Shown piece by piece: positions 34,020-42,598 of a DNA stretch of 64,000 nucleotides (its first letter is position 1; every line of letters begins with the position of its first letter). A program made the position numbers and the translations under genes. The stretch comes from Marinobacter salicampi (GTDB lineage Bacteria > Pseudomonadota > Gammaproteobacteria > Pseudomonadales > Oleiphilaceae): positions 100,395-164,394 of the forward strand of contig NZ_JAAMPF010000022.1 of NCBI RefSeq assembly GCF_011074795.1. Reading direction: 5' to 3'. A model generated the notes under the pieces. That model saw only the letters and a list, made by a program, of their open reading frames with translations. It was not told the origin of the DNA and did no database searches.

Positions 34020-34973
34020 ATGAGGCTGATCCGTGGCCTGACCAACTTGCAGCAGCTTGCGAGACAGCCCGACTCTCCATTGCGCCACGGGTGTGTGGCG
34101 ACAATCGGCAATTTTGATGGCGTCCATATCGGTCATCAGACCATCATCGAGCAGGTGCTGGCCCGGGCCAGTGAACGACAGTTGCCCAGTGTTGCGATCA
34201 TCTTCGAACCCCAGCCCCGGGAGTTTTTCCAGGGGCGTGAGGCGCCCCCACGCCTGGCCGGGTTCCGTCAGAAATTCCTGGCGCTGACCCAACGGGGCAT
34301 CGATCTGGTGCTCTGCATCCGGTTCGACGAGCGTTTTCGCCAATATTCCGGCATGGGTTTTATCGACGACGTGCTTATTGACGGCATGGCAGTGAAACAT
34401 CTCGTGGTGGGGGATGATTTCCGCTTCGGCTGCGATCGTGCCGGTGACTTTGCCCTGCTCGAGAAAGTCGGCGCAGTGGCCGGCTTCGGGGTCGAGAACA
34501 CGGTGACGGTTACGGTGGCAGGCGAGCGGGTGAGCAGCACCCGGATCCGTGACGCCCTGCAGAATAACGAGCTTAACCTGGCGGCCCAGATGCTGGGTGA
34601 GCCTTATGCCATTGAAGGGCGTGTGGTCTACGGCCGACAGCTCGGACGGGAGATAGATGCGCCCACTGCCAATATCCTGCTGGACCACATGCCGCCGCTC
34701 CAGGGGGTTTATGTGGTCAGTGCCCGGTTGGCTGACGGCGCCGTCAGGGACGGGGTTGCCAATATCGGCTTGCGGCCTACGGTCGACGGCAAGCAGCCGG
34801 CGCTGGAAGTGCACCTTTTTGACTTTGCTGGCACACTGTACGGCCAGCGTTTACGGGTTGTTTTCAGGCAGCCCCTGCGGGATGAAGTGCGCTTCGATTC
34901 AATAGATGCGCTTAAGACCCAGATTCAGCAGGACATGCTCGATGCGCGGGCCTTTCTCTCTGCCCGGCACTGA
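34020..34973 (+). CDS. ribF: Bifunctional riboflavin kinase/FMN adenylyltransferase
   Basis: RibF turns riboflavin into FMN and then FAD. The N-terminal adenylyltransferase domain has GNFDGVHIGHQ and VVGDDFRFGCDRAGD, with SSTRIRDAL; the C-terminal kinase domain has GRVVYGRQLGREIDAPTANI. From the ATG at 34020 it has 317 residues and the family start MRLIRGLTNL; the frame opens 19 codons earlier but the extension is not family-like. It precedes ileS by 54 bases. Its substrate would come from the rib cluster at 18-21 kb. Confidence 0.96.
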   Translation: MRLIRGLTNLQQLARQPDSPLRHGCVATIGNFDGVHIGHQTIIEQVLARASERQLPSVAIIFEPQPREFFQGREAPPRLAGFRQKFLALTQRGIDLVLCIRFDERFRQYSGMGFIDDVLIDGMAVKHLVVGDDFRFGCDRAGDFALLEKVGAVAGFGVENTVTVTVAGERVSSTRIRDALQNNELNLAAQMLGEPYAIEGRVVYGRQLGREIDAPTANILLDHMPPLQGVYVVSARLADGAVRDGVANIGLRPTVDGKQPALEVHLFDFAGTLYGQRLRVVFRQPLRDEVRFDSIDALKTQIQQDMLDARAFLSARH

Positions 34974-35027
34974 ACCATACCGATTTCGACTTTCCACGAC
35001 TGACAGACAGAGCACTCTTAGAGACCC

Positions 35028-37850
35028 ATGAGCGACTACAAGCACACCCTCAATCTGCCCGAAACGGCTTTTCCCATGCGTGGCAACCTCGCCAAGCGTG
35101 AGCCGGACATGCTCAAACGCTGGCAGGAGCTGGATGTCTACGGCAAGCTCCGCGAAGCTCGCGCAGGCCGCGAGAAGTTTATCCTTCATGATGGCCCTCC
35201 CTACGCCAATGGGAGTATTCATATCGGGCATGCGGTCAACAAGATTCTCAAGGACATGATTGTCAAATCCCGGAGCTTCATGGGCTACGATGCGCCCTAC
35301 GTGCCAGGCTGGGACTGTCATGGCCTGCCTATCGAGCACAAGGTCGAGCAGGACATTGGCAAGGCCGGGGACAAGGTTGACCATAAAACCTTCCGCCAGG
35401 CCTGCCGCGATTATGCCGCCAAGCAGATTGCCGGCCAGAAAACCGACTTTATCCGCCTTGGGGTCATGGGAGATTGGGACAGGCCCTACCTGACCATGGA
35501 CCCGCAAGTGGAAGCCGATATTATCCGTGCCCTGGGTCAGATTGTAGCCAACGGCCATCTTCAGCGGGGCTACAAGCCTGTGTACTGGAGTGTGGTCGGT
35601 CAGTCCGCTCTGGCTGAGGCCGAAGTGGAATACCAGGATAAAGCCTCCACCCAGATCGACGTCCGGTTTACCGCGGTGGACCAGAGTCACGCCCTGGCGG
35701 CGTTTGGTAGTCCGGACGGGCAAGGCGAGGTCTCCGTAGTGATCTGGACCACCACGCCCTGGACCATTCCGGCAAACCAGGCGGTGGCCCTGAATGCCGG
35801 TCTGGACTATGCGCTGGTTCAGACCGATGCAGGGCAGGGGCCGGAGCGTATGATCCTGGCTGCGGACATGGTCGAAGGCATCATGGCCCGCTGGGGTGTC
35901 GAAGATTATCAGGTGCTGGCAACCTGCAAGGGTATCGACCTGGAACATCTTGCGCTTCAGCATCCGTTCTATGATCGTCAGGCCCCGGTCATTCTGGGAG
36001 AGCACGTGTCGACCGATGCCGGTACCGGTGCGGTGCACACCGCCCCTGACCACGGTATGGAAGATTTTGTGGTGGGCAAGGCCTACGGCATAGGCACCAT
36101 CAACCTGGTTCAGGCTGATGGCACCTATACCCCGGCCGCCGGCGACGAGCTGGCAGGCGTGCATGTCTATAAGGCGGATGAGCCGGTGTGCAGTGCCCTG
36201 GAGCGTGCTGGCAAGCTGGTCAGACGGGAAACGTTCCGCCACAGTTTCCCCCACTGCTGGCGGACCAAGACGCCGTTGATCTATCGCGCCACGCCCCAAT
36301 GGTTTATCAGCATGGACCAGAAAAACCTCCGCAATGATGCGCTCGAGGCGATCAAGGGTGTCCGCTGGGTTCCGGCCTGGGGGCAGAACCGGATTGAAGC
36401 CATGTTCCAGCAGTCGCCGGACTGGTGCATCTCCCGCCAGCGGACCTGGGGCGTACCCATAGCGCTCTTCATCCACAAGCAGACCCAGGAGCTGCACCCG
36501 GAAACACCGCGTCTGATTGAGGCGGTGGCCGAGCAGGTGGAGAAGGCCGGCATCGATGCCTGGTACGATTACGACTTTTCCGGGGCCCTGGGCGCTGATG
36601 CGGATCAGTACGAGAAAGTCACCGATACCCTGGACGTCTGGTTTGATTCCGGTGTCACCCATGCCTCCGTGCTGCGCAAGCGCCCGGAACTGGGCCAGTT
36701 TCCTGCCGACCTGTATCTGGAAGGCTCGGACCAGCACCGGGGCTGGTTCCAGTCGTCACTGAAAACCTCCATTGCCATCAATGGCGTAGCGCCCTATCGC
36801 CAGGTGCTCACCCACGGTTTCACGGTCGACGGCAAAGGGCTCAAGATGTCAAAGTCCCTGGGCAATGTCATCGCACCCCAAGAGGTCATGAACGAGCTGG
36901 GTGCAGACATACTCAGGCTGTGGGTATCGGCTACCGACTACAGCGGTGAGATGACCGTCTCCAAGGACATCCTGCGCCAGACCGCCGACGGCTACCGCCG
37001 TATCCGCAATACCGCCCGCTTCCTGCTGAGCAACCTCACCGGTTTTGAACCCGAGCATCATACCGTTGCGCCGGACGATATGCTGGCTCTGGACCGCTGG
37101 ATGGTCGACCGGACGCGGGTGCTGCAGCAGGAACTCAATGAGGATTACCAGAATTACGCCTTCCTCAAGGTCTATCAGAAGATCTACAACTTCTGCGAAG
37201 CGACCCTGGGCGGCTTCTATCTGGACATCATCAAGGACCGCCAGTACACCACCAAGCCGGACAGCCTGGCGCGCCGTTCCTGCCAAACCGCGCTTTTCCA
37301 CGTCGCCGAGGCCCTGGTCCGGTGGATTGCACCCATCCTGAGCTTTACCGCTGACGAGATCTGGCAGCACCTGCCGGGCAAGCGCGGCGACAGCGTCTTC
37401 TTTGAAACCTGGTATGAGCGGCTGACCGCGCTGCCGGAAGACGCCAGGCTGGGTCGTGACTACTGGCGTGAGCTCTACAGCGTGAAAGAAGCGGTCAACA
37501 AGCGCCTGGAAGATGCCCGGGCCCGGGGCGAGATCAAGGGTTCGCTCAGTGCCGAGGTGGAGCTGTTCTGCGAGCCTGAGCTGGCCAGGAACCTTGAGTT
37601 GCTGGGTCATGAGCTGCGGTTCGTACTCATTACCTCCGAAGCTACTGTCAGCCCCACGCCGGAGGTTGGCGATGCCGAGGCCACCAGTCATGAGGGCCTG
37701 TGGGTGAAGGTCCGGCCCGCGCAGCATCCCAAATGTGAGCGTTGCTGGCACCATCGTGCCGACGTCGGCCAGCATCCTGGGCATGAGGATCTGTGCGGTC
37801 GCTGTGTCGATAATGTGGATGGCCAGGGTGAATCCCGGGCGTTCGCATGA
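35028..37850 (+). CDS. ileS: Isoleucyl-tRNA synthetase
   Basis: IleS charges tRNA-Ile and edits mischarged valine. The 940-residue class I enzyme has the HIGH motif in [17 protein letters not shown] at residues 606-610, a CP1 editing domain with [12 protein letters not shown] and DHGMEDF, and the C-terminal zinc site [10 protein letters not shown]...CGRC. It overlaps lspA by 4 bases (ATGA), the classic ileS-lspA coupling. Confidence 0.98.
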   Translation: MSDYKHTLNLPETAFPMRGNLAKREPDMLKRWQELDVYGKLREARAGREKFILHDGPPYANGSIHIGHAVNKILKDMIVKSRSFMGYDAPYVPGWDCHGLPIEHKVEQDIGKAGDKVDHKTFRQACRDYAAKQIAGQKTDFIRLGVMGDWDRPYLTMDPQVEADIIRALGQIVANGHLQRGYKPVYWSVVGQSALAEAEVEYQDKASTQIDVRFTAVDQSHALAAFGSPDGQGEVSVVIWTTTPWTIPANQAVALNAGLDYALVQTDAGQGPERMILAADMVEGIMARWGVEDYQVLATCKGIDLEHLALQHPFYDRQAPVILGEHVSTDAGTGAVHTAPDHGMEDFVVGKAYGIGTINLVQADGTYTPAAGDELAGVHVYKADEPVCSALERAGKLVRRETFRHSFPHCWRTKTPLIYRATPQWFISMDQKNLRNDALEAIKGVRWVPAWGQNRIEAMFQQSPDWCISRQRTWGVPIALFIHKQTQELHPETPRLIEAVAEQVEKAGIDAWYDYDFSGALGADADQYEKVTDTLDVWFDSGVTHASVLRKRPELGQFPADLYLEGSDQHRGWFQSSLKTSIAINGVAPYRQVLTHGFTVDGKGLKMSKSLGNVIAPQEVMNELGADILRLWVSATDYSGEMTVSKDILRQTADGYRRIRNTARFLLSNLTGFEPEHHTVAPDDMLALDRWMVDRTRVLQQELNEDYQNYAFLKVYQKIYNFCEATLGGFYLDIIKDRQYTTKPDSLARRSCQTALFHVAEALVRWIAPILSFTADEIWQHLPGKRGDSVFFETWYERLTALPEDARLGRDYWRELYSVKEAVNKRLEDARARGEIKGSLSAEVELFCEPELARNLELLGHELRFVLITSEATVSPTPEVGDAEATSHEGLWVKVRPAQHPKCERCWHHRADVGQHPGHEDLCGRCVDNVDGQGESRAFA

Positions 37851-38386
37851 TGGAGCAGGTCATGGAGCAGGGCGGTAAGCGTTCACAGATGCTGCGGTGG
37901 CTCTGGCTGGCGGCGCTGGTTGTGCTGCTGGACCTTGCCACCAAGGCGATGGCGACGGCCTGGCTTAGCTATGCCCAGCCGGTACCGGTGATGCCCATGT
38001 TCAACCTGACCCTGTTGCACAATACCGGGGCAGCCTTCAGCTTTCTGGCCAGTGAGTCCGGCTGGCAGCGCTGGCTGTTCATTATCCTTGCGCTGGGTAT
38101 CAGCGTGGTGCTGGTGCGCTGGCTCAGCACCCTGAGCCGCAAGGAAACCTGGTTGGCCATCGGCATCGCATTGATACTGGGTGGGGCGCTTGGCAATGTC
38201 TACGACCGGATTGTCCATGGTTATGTGGTCGACTTCCTGCATTTTTACTGGGGGAACTATCACTTCCCGGCCTTTAATATTGCCGATACCGCTATCACCA
38301 TAGGGGCAGCCATGATGATACTGGACATGTTCCGCAACCCATCCGGCACCTCCGGCAATTCTGACAAGGGAGATACAGCAAGATGA
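37847..38386 (+). CDS. lspA: Lipoprotein signal peptidase (signal peptidase II)
   Basis: LspA removes signal peptides from prolipoproteins after lipid attachment; its substrates here would include BamD and the DUF2057 lipoprotein. It has four membrane segments and both catalytic Asp motifs: [20 protein letters not shown] and [11 protein letters not shown]. The first ATG overlaps the ileS stop and gives 179 residues; an ATG at 37862, with GGAG 5-8 bases upstream, could be the true start. fkpB overlaps its end by 4 bases. Confidence 0.96.
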   Translation: MMEQVMEQGGKRSQMLRWLWLAALVVLLDLATKAMATAWLSYAQPVPVMPMFNLTLLHNTGAAFSFLASESGWQRWLFIILALGISVVLVRWLSTLSRKETWLAIGIALILGGALGNVYDRIVHGYVVDFLHFYWGNYHFPAFNIADTAITIGAAMMILDMFRNPSGTSGNSDKGDTAR

Positions 38387-38835
38387 ACCAGTTGCCGATT
38401 GACAAGGGCACCCGCATCACCCTGCACTTCGCCCTCAAGTTTCAGGACGGTCAGGTGATCGATTCGACCTTTGAAAAAGGCCCGGCCACCTTGGAAATGG
38501 GTGACGACAACCTGCCCGAGAATTTCGAGGCCTATCTGATGGGCATGAAAGCCGGCGACAGGGAAATCTACGAAGTGCCCCCCGAGAAAGCCTTTGGCCA
38601 GAAGAATCCCAGCAACGTCCAGATGTTCAAGCGCTCGGACTTCAGCGCCGACATGGTGCTTGAGCCCGGGGTCATGATTTCGTTTGCGGATGCCCGCCAG
38701 AGCGAGCTACCCGGCGTGGTGGACCATGTGGAAGGCGACCAGGTGACGGTGGATTTCAATCATCCCCTGGCAGGGCGTACACTGTTGTTCGAAGTGGAAA
38801 TCATTGATGTGGAGCCGGCCGGGCCGGCGCACTGA
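38383..38835 (+). CDS. fkpB: FKBP-type peptidyl-prolyl isomerase, SlpA-like
   Basis: This 150-residue enzyme is the short FKBP encoded between lspA and ispH in most gammaproteobacteria. It has the FKBP half LHFALKFQDGQVIDSTFEKGP, the inserted chaperone flap with MKAGDREIYEVPPEKAFG, and the closing strands VDFNHPLAGRTLLFEVEI. There is no signal peptide, so it is cytoplasmic. The start codon overlaps the lspA stop. Confidence 0.95.
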   Translation: MNQLPIDKGTRITLHFALKFQDGQVIDSTFEKGPATLEMGDDNLPENFEAYLMGMKAGDREIYEVPPEKAFGQKNPSNVQMFKRSDFSADMVLEPGVMISFADARQSELPGVVDHVEGDQVTVDFNHPLAGRTLLFEVEIIDVEPAGPAH

Positions 38836-38850
38836 GGAATCAGGCCTTTT

Positions 38851-39804
38851 ATGCAGATCCGTCTTGCCAACCCCCGGGGCTTCTGCGCCGGTGTTGACCG
38901 CGCCATCGAGATCGTCAACCGGGCACTGGATGTGTTCGGAGCACCGATCTATGTCCGTCACGAGGTGGTTCACAACAAGTTCGTGGTCAGCAATCTCCGG
39001 GATCGCGGCGCCATTTTCGTGGATGAGCTGGATGAAGTGCCCGACGACCATCTGGTGATTTTCAGTGCCCACGGGGTTTCCCAGGCGGTCAAGACCGAGG
39101 CCACCCGGCGCGGTCTGAAAGTGTTTGACGCTACCTGTCCCCTGGTCACCAAGGTGCATCTGGAAGTCATGCGCTACAGTCGCAGTGGCGATGAATGCAT
39201 ATTGATCGGCCACCAGGGTCACCCGGAAGTCGAGGGCACCATGGGTCAGTACGATCACAACAATGGTGGTGAAATCTACCTTGTTGAGAACGAGGACGAT
39301 GTCTCCCGGCTTACCGTGAAAGACCCGACCCGTCTCGCCTATGTGACCCAGACCACTCTGTCCATGGACGATACCGCCAAGGTCATCGATGCCCTGCGCG
39401 TTAAATTCCCCAAAATCCAGGGCCCCCGCAAAGACGACATCTGCTACGCCACCCAGAACCGGCAGGACGCGGTCAAGCAGCTGGCGGCCGACTGCGACCT
39501 GATGCTGGTGGTGGGTTCCCCCAACAGCTCCAACTCCAACCGGCTGCGGGAGCTGGCCGAGCGCATGGGCACGCCGGCCTATCTGATCGACGAAGCCGGC
39601 CAGATTGACCCGGCCTGGCTGGATGGCTGCCAGGTCGTCGGCGTCACCGCCGGCGCTTCCGCTCCGGAAGTTCTGGTGAACGACGTGATTTCGCGGCTAA
39701 GGGATCTGGGGGGCGAAGCGCCCCAGGAAATCTCGGGCCGGGAGGAAAATATCGTGTTTTCCATGCCCCGCGAACTTCGCATTGATGCGGTCGAGGTTTC
39801 GTAA
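38851..39804 (+). CDS. ispH: 4-hydroxy-3-methylbut-2-enyl diphosphate reductase
   Basis: IspH makes isopentenyl and dimethylallyl diphosphate in the last step of the MEP pathway, feeding IspB among others. Three cluster cysteines are visible: Cys12 in [13 protein letters not shown], one in [11 protein letters not shown] and one in [11 protein letters not shown]. The proton-relay region is in [12 protein letters not shown]. At 317 residues it is normal. It ends the ribF-ispH run; a structured non-coding stretch follows before the pilin operon. Confidence 0.97.
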   Translation: MQIRLANPRGFCAGVDRAIEIVNRALDVFGAPIYVRHEVVHNKFVVSNLRDRGAIFVDELDEVPDDHLVIFSAHGVSQAVKTEATRRGLKVFDATCPLVTKVHLEVMRYSRSGDECILIGHQGHPEVEGTMGQYDHNNGGEIYLVENEDDVSRLTVKDPTRLAYVTQTTLSMDDTAKVIDALRVKFPKIQGPRKDDICYATQNRQDAVKQLAADCDLMLVVGSPNSSNSNRLRELAERMGTPAYLIDEAGQIDPAWLDGCQVVGVTAGASAPEVLVNDVISRLRDLGGEAPQEISGREENIVFSMPRELRIDAVEVS

Positions 39805-39829
39805 CAGTTTTCAAACCGAGCCATTGCGT

Positions 39830-39887
39830 CCTGCACCTCTTCATTCAATGAGGTGCAGGTAGCGATCGGGTCTTGCACTGGGACCCG
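39830..39887. other. Two tandem hairpins downstream of ispH
   Basis: CCTGCACCTC (39830-39839) pairs perfectly with GAGGTGCAGG (39850-39859); only seven bases later CGGGTC (39867-39872) pairs with GACCCG (39882-39887). Neither has a T tract. They may stabilise the ispH 3' end, act as a rho-assisted terminator, or be part of a small RNA. Confidence 0.55.
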
Positions 39888-39933
39888 GTTCACACTCCCA
39901 AGCTCTTTTCCTACCGGTTATCCTCCCCAACAA

Positions 39934-39943
39934 ACCGTTCGTC
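39934..39943 (+). promoter_or_regulatory. AlgR-box-like sequence upstream of the minor pilin operon
   Basis: ACCGTTCGTC is identical to the AlgR recognition core known from Pseudomonas aeruginosa algD, and AlgR is known there to activate the fimU-pilVWXY1Y2E operon. It lies 66 bases before the first pilin gene. Function in this organism is inferred. Confidence 0.55.
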
Positions 39944-39980
39944 GCGTTCCCGTAGCGGGCTAGAGGGACGTTGTTTAATC

Positions 39981-40001
39981 TTCCATTACGTCAGAATGGA
40001 A
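39981..40001 (+). promoter_or_regulatory. Inverted repeat at the fimU ribosome binding site
   Basis: TTCCATT (39981-39987) and AATGGAA (39995-40001) form a perfect 7-base stem. The right arm covers the GGAA of the Shine-Dalgarno stretch GGAAGTGAG, so the structure could limit initiation at 40009. Confidence 0.45.
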
Positions 40002-40008
40002 GTGAGCT

Positions 40009-40515
40009 ATGTCTTCTGAAACTGCTTCAAAAAGAAATTCCCACAAGGGTTTTACCCTCATCGAACTGGTTATCGTGGTTGCGCTTATCGCCATCGTTGC
40101 AGCTTACGCCGTGCCGTCCTTCGGCCGTCTCATTGAGAGCAATCGGGTTTCCTCAACCGCCAATGGCCTGCTGGGCACGCTTAACTATGCCCGCAGCGAG
40201 GCGGTAAAGGCAGGCCGGACGGTCAATATAAGGCCGGTAGACGGCACTGCCTGGGGCAGCGGCCTGCTGGTATGGCTCGACGCCGATGGCGACAACACGT
40301 TCGACGCAAACGAAGAGCTGCGGCGTTTTGCCGATATCAGTACTGGCCTGACCATAACCGGCAGCGCCACCACCATCGGCTTCAGGGGTAACGGCTTCAT
40401 CACTCCGGAAACAGCAGCCGAATTCCAGCTCAGCGTCGCCAGTGCCAACACGGCCACCAGCTTTATCTGCACCGGATTCTCGGGTCGCATCCGGACAGCC
40501 AGCGCTGCCTGTTAA
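40009..40515 (+). CDS. fimU: GspH/FimT-family minor pilin (FimU-like)
   Basis: A 168-residue type IV prepilin, first gene of the minor pilin operon. The PilD site is KG|FTLIE with Gly14 and Glu5 of the mature protein, followed by the hydrophobic helix LVIVVALIAIVAAYAVPSF. The GspH domain follows with WLDADGD. An EF-hand-like loop, D91-A-D93-G-D95, then D99 and E102, sits in that domain. A C-terminal Cys pair (FICTGFSG...AC) may form a disulphide. By position it matches FimU of Pseudomonas, a core minor pilin that primes assembly; FimT is the alternative name. Confidence 0.85.
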   Translation: MSSETASKRNSHKGFTLIELVIVVALIAIVAAYAVPSFGRLIESNRVSSTANGLLGTLNYARSEAVKAGRTVNIRPVDGTAWGSGLLVWLDADGDNTFDANEELRRFADISTGLTITGSATTIGFRGNGFITPETAAEFQLSVASANTATSFICTGFSGRIRTASAAC

Positions 40516-40528
40516 CAGGGGAGGGGAT

Positions 40529-40981
40529 ATGAACAGATCAGGCCAGCAAGGGCTTTCCATGATTGAGGTACTGGTGGCGATGCTAATTTTCGCTGTCGGT
40601 TTGCTGGGCGTCGCTGGCATGCAAAGCCTGGCGCTCAAATCCAGCGACAATTCGAATATCCGTTCCCTGGTGAACATCCATGCCTACGAAATCGTCGAGC
40701 GCATGAGGGCCAACATGCCTGCGGTACAGAGTGGTCAATACAACACGATTTCCGGCGCGAGCACCGCCACAGGCTGCCTGCCCACCTGCACACCGGCAGA
40801 GCTGGCGGCCTGGGATGCCGCAGAATGGCACGCCAACCTCCAAGCTGATATCCCCACCGCGACCGGCGCCGTGGCCTATGCCAATGGCAGAGCTGTGGTC
40901 ACCATCAACTGGACTGAGCGCGGTCTTGGTAATGATGCAGAGGCGCAGACCTACTCCCTCCAGGCGAGGATTGATCAATGA
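40529..40981 (+). CDS. pilV: Minor pilin PilV
   Basis: A 150-residue prepilin with leader MNRSGQQG|LSMIEVLVAML, mature Glu5, and the PilV-type helix ending in GLLGVAGMQSLALK. NIHAYEIVERMRANM is typical of the PilV family. The C-terminal part has a Cys pair in GCLPTCTP. The ATG at 40529 was chosen because of GGGGAGGGG just upstream; the frame opens 29 codons earlier inside fimU. It overlaps pilW by 4 bases. Confidence 0.9.
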   Translation: MNRSGQQGLSMIEVLVAMLIFAVGLLGVAGMQSLALKSSDNSNIRSLVNIHAYEIVERMRANMPAVQSGQYNTISGASTATGCLPTCTPAELAAWDAAEWHANLQADIPTATGAVAYANGRAVVTINWTERGLGNDAEAQTYSLQARIDQ

Positions 40982-42021
40982 TGACGTTGCAGATGAAAAA
41001 ACAGCAGGGCCTGTCATTGATCGAGTTCATGATCGCCGGATTGATCGGGCTGATCCTGATACTGGGGCTGACCCAGATTTTTGTGAGCAATCGGCAGGCC
41101 TTCGATACCACCGCCGCCAGCGCGGATGTGCAAGAAACCGGCCGCATGGCGACGGAGATTCTGGCCAAAGCTATTCGTAATGCGGATTACTGGGGTTGTG
41201 CGGATCAAAGCCGGATCTTTAATAATCTCAATGATGGCAACGGTATAGACCCTGACGTCCTCGGTTTTGGTTCAGGACTAGACGGCTTTGATAACAATGC
41301 GGACGCTGCGGACACGGTTGCTGATGGTACGGATGTGATTGTTATTCGGGGAACCCGGGGGTCCTCGGCAATCCAGCTCTCCGGGCCAATGAACAATTCA
41401 TCCGCCGTGATGGATGTTACGAGTGTCTCCGGTTTAAACGAAGATGACATAGTCGCCGTCACAGATTGCCGGGGTGGCGATATCTTCCAGGTAACGGCTC
41501 TTCCGAGTGGCAATAAGATCCAGCACAACACTGGTGGGTCGGTGGTGCCGGGTAACGGCAAGAACTCCGGCCCATGTGCAGGCGGTAGTAACTCGGCCAA
41601 TTGTCTTTCCCAGCTTTACGATACTGGCGCTTCGGTACTCGTGCCCTACAGTGAGCGTTATTTTGTCGGAACCGGCGTGAGCGGCGAGCCAGCATTGTTC
41701 CTGCGCCGTGGCGTACTGTCAGGTACCAACATTGGTTCAACGCAGAGCATTGAGCTGATAGACGGCGTGGAGGATATACAGATTCTCTACGGCGAGGACA
41801 CCAACGGCGACGGCACCGTAAATGCATATCGTACGGCAGCTACCGTGAGTGATCTGAACGACGTCCTGTCAGTTCGAGCCTCCCTTCTGGTCCGTTCGCG
41901 CCAGGCGAATGTTCTCGATAACGCTCAGACTCTGACTTTCAATGGTGCAGCTGTTGACGGCAGCGATCTTCGGTTGCGCCGCGTCTATACCATGACGTCA
42001 ACCATCAGAAACAGGATGTAG
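40978..42021 (+). CDS. pilW: Minor pilin PilW
   Basis: A 347-residue prepilin with cleavage at QQG|LSLIEFMIAGLIGLILILG and mature Glu5. The GIF-type sequence TTAASADVQETGRMATEIL and an IRNADYWGC segment match PilW proteins. The large globular domain contains an EF-hand-like loop D274-T-N276-G-D278 near GVEDIQILYG. Its ATG overlaps the pilV stop. With FimU, PilV, PilX and PilE it should form the pilus tip that carries PilY1. Confidence 0.9.
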   Translation: MMTLQMKKQQGLSLIEFMIAGLIGLILILGLTQIFVSNRQAFDTTAASADVQETGRMATEILAKAIRNADYWGCADQSRIFNNLNDGNGIDPDVLGFGSGLDGFDNNADAADTVADGTDVIVIRGTRGSSAIQLSGPMNNSSAVMDVTSVSGLNEDDIVAVTDCRGGDIFQVTALPSGNKIQHNTGGSVVPGNGKNSGPCAGGSNSANCLSQLYDTGASVLVPYSERYFVGTGVSGEPALFLRRGVLSGTNIGSTQSIELIDGVEDIQILYGEDTNGDGTVNAYRTAATVSDLNDVLSVRASLLVRSRQANVLDNAQTLTFNGAAVDGSDLRLRRVYTMTSTIRNRM

Positions 42022-42027
42022 GCTGTT

Positions 42028-42573
42028 ATGAACTCTGTACTCGTCTTAAAGCGCCAGAGCGGCGCCGCATTGCTTACCAGTCTGCTCATTCTCCTGATCC
42101 TGTCACTGCTGGCGGTGGCATCCATGCAGAGCGCTTCCCTTCAGGAGCGTATGGTGTCCTCAGTCCGGGACGGTCAGATCGCCCGGGAAGCGGCGGAGTA
42201 TGCTGCTCGTGAGGCTGAGCTCCGGCTTGAGAACCAGACCGTGACCCTCGGTGACTTTGGCGTTACAACCGGACTTTACCTGAAAGCTGCTACGCCAGAC
42301 CTATACGGAGGCGCTACCTGGAGTACGGCTGGCACGACCGGTTCAATCGCGGCTGCAGGATTTCCGACAGCGGAACTTGCCGTGGCCCCGAGATACCTGA
42401 TCCAACATGTCGGCCAGGTCACCAATGAAGAGCTGATCAATAACATGGCGATCTCCAACTACACCGGCGGCTCGGCAGCGCCGCCGGAGGGCTTCCGGAT
42501 CGTCGCCTGGAGCTCCGGCCGGTCAGGACAGACAAGACGCATCATTGAAGTTTACTACGGTAAAGGCAGCTAG
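42028..42573 (+). CDS. pilX: Minor pilin PilX
   Basis: A 181-residue GspK-like prepilin. The leader ends RQSG| and the mature protein begins AALLTSLLILLILSLLAVAS, so Glu5 is replaced by Thr. That is expected for PilX/GspK, which sits at the very tip and has no subunit above it. ASLQERMVSSVRDGQIAREA and EYAAREAE are typical. It starts 6 bases after pilW and precedes pilY1 by 25. Confidence 0.9.
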   Translation: MNSVLVLKRQSGAALLTSLLILLILSLLAVASMQSASLQERMVSSVRDGQIAREAAEYAAREAELRLENQTVTLGDFGVTTGLYLKAATPDLYGGATWSTAGTTGSIAAAGFPTAELAVAPRYLIQHVGQVTNEELINNMAISNYTGGSAAPPEGFRIVAWSSGRSGQTRRIIEVYYGKGS

Positions 42574-42598
42574 GCCTTAGCCCAATGGAGTTGTTCCC

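Noticed and set aside
34899..36737. A 612-codon minus-strand open frame opposite ribF and ileS
   Set aside because: It is complementary to well-conserved coding sequence, crosses the ribF-ileS gap, and lacks any family resemblance.
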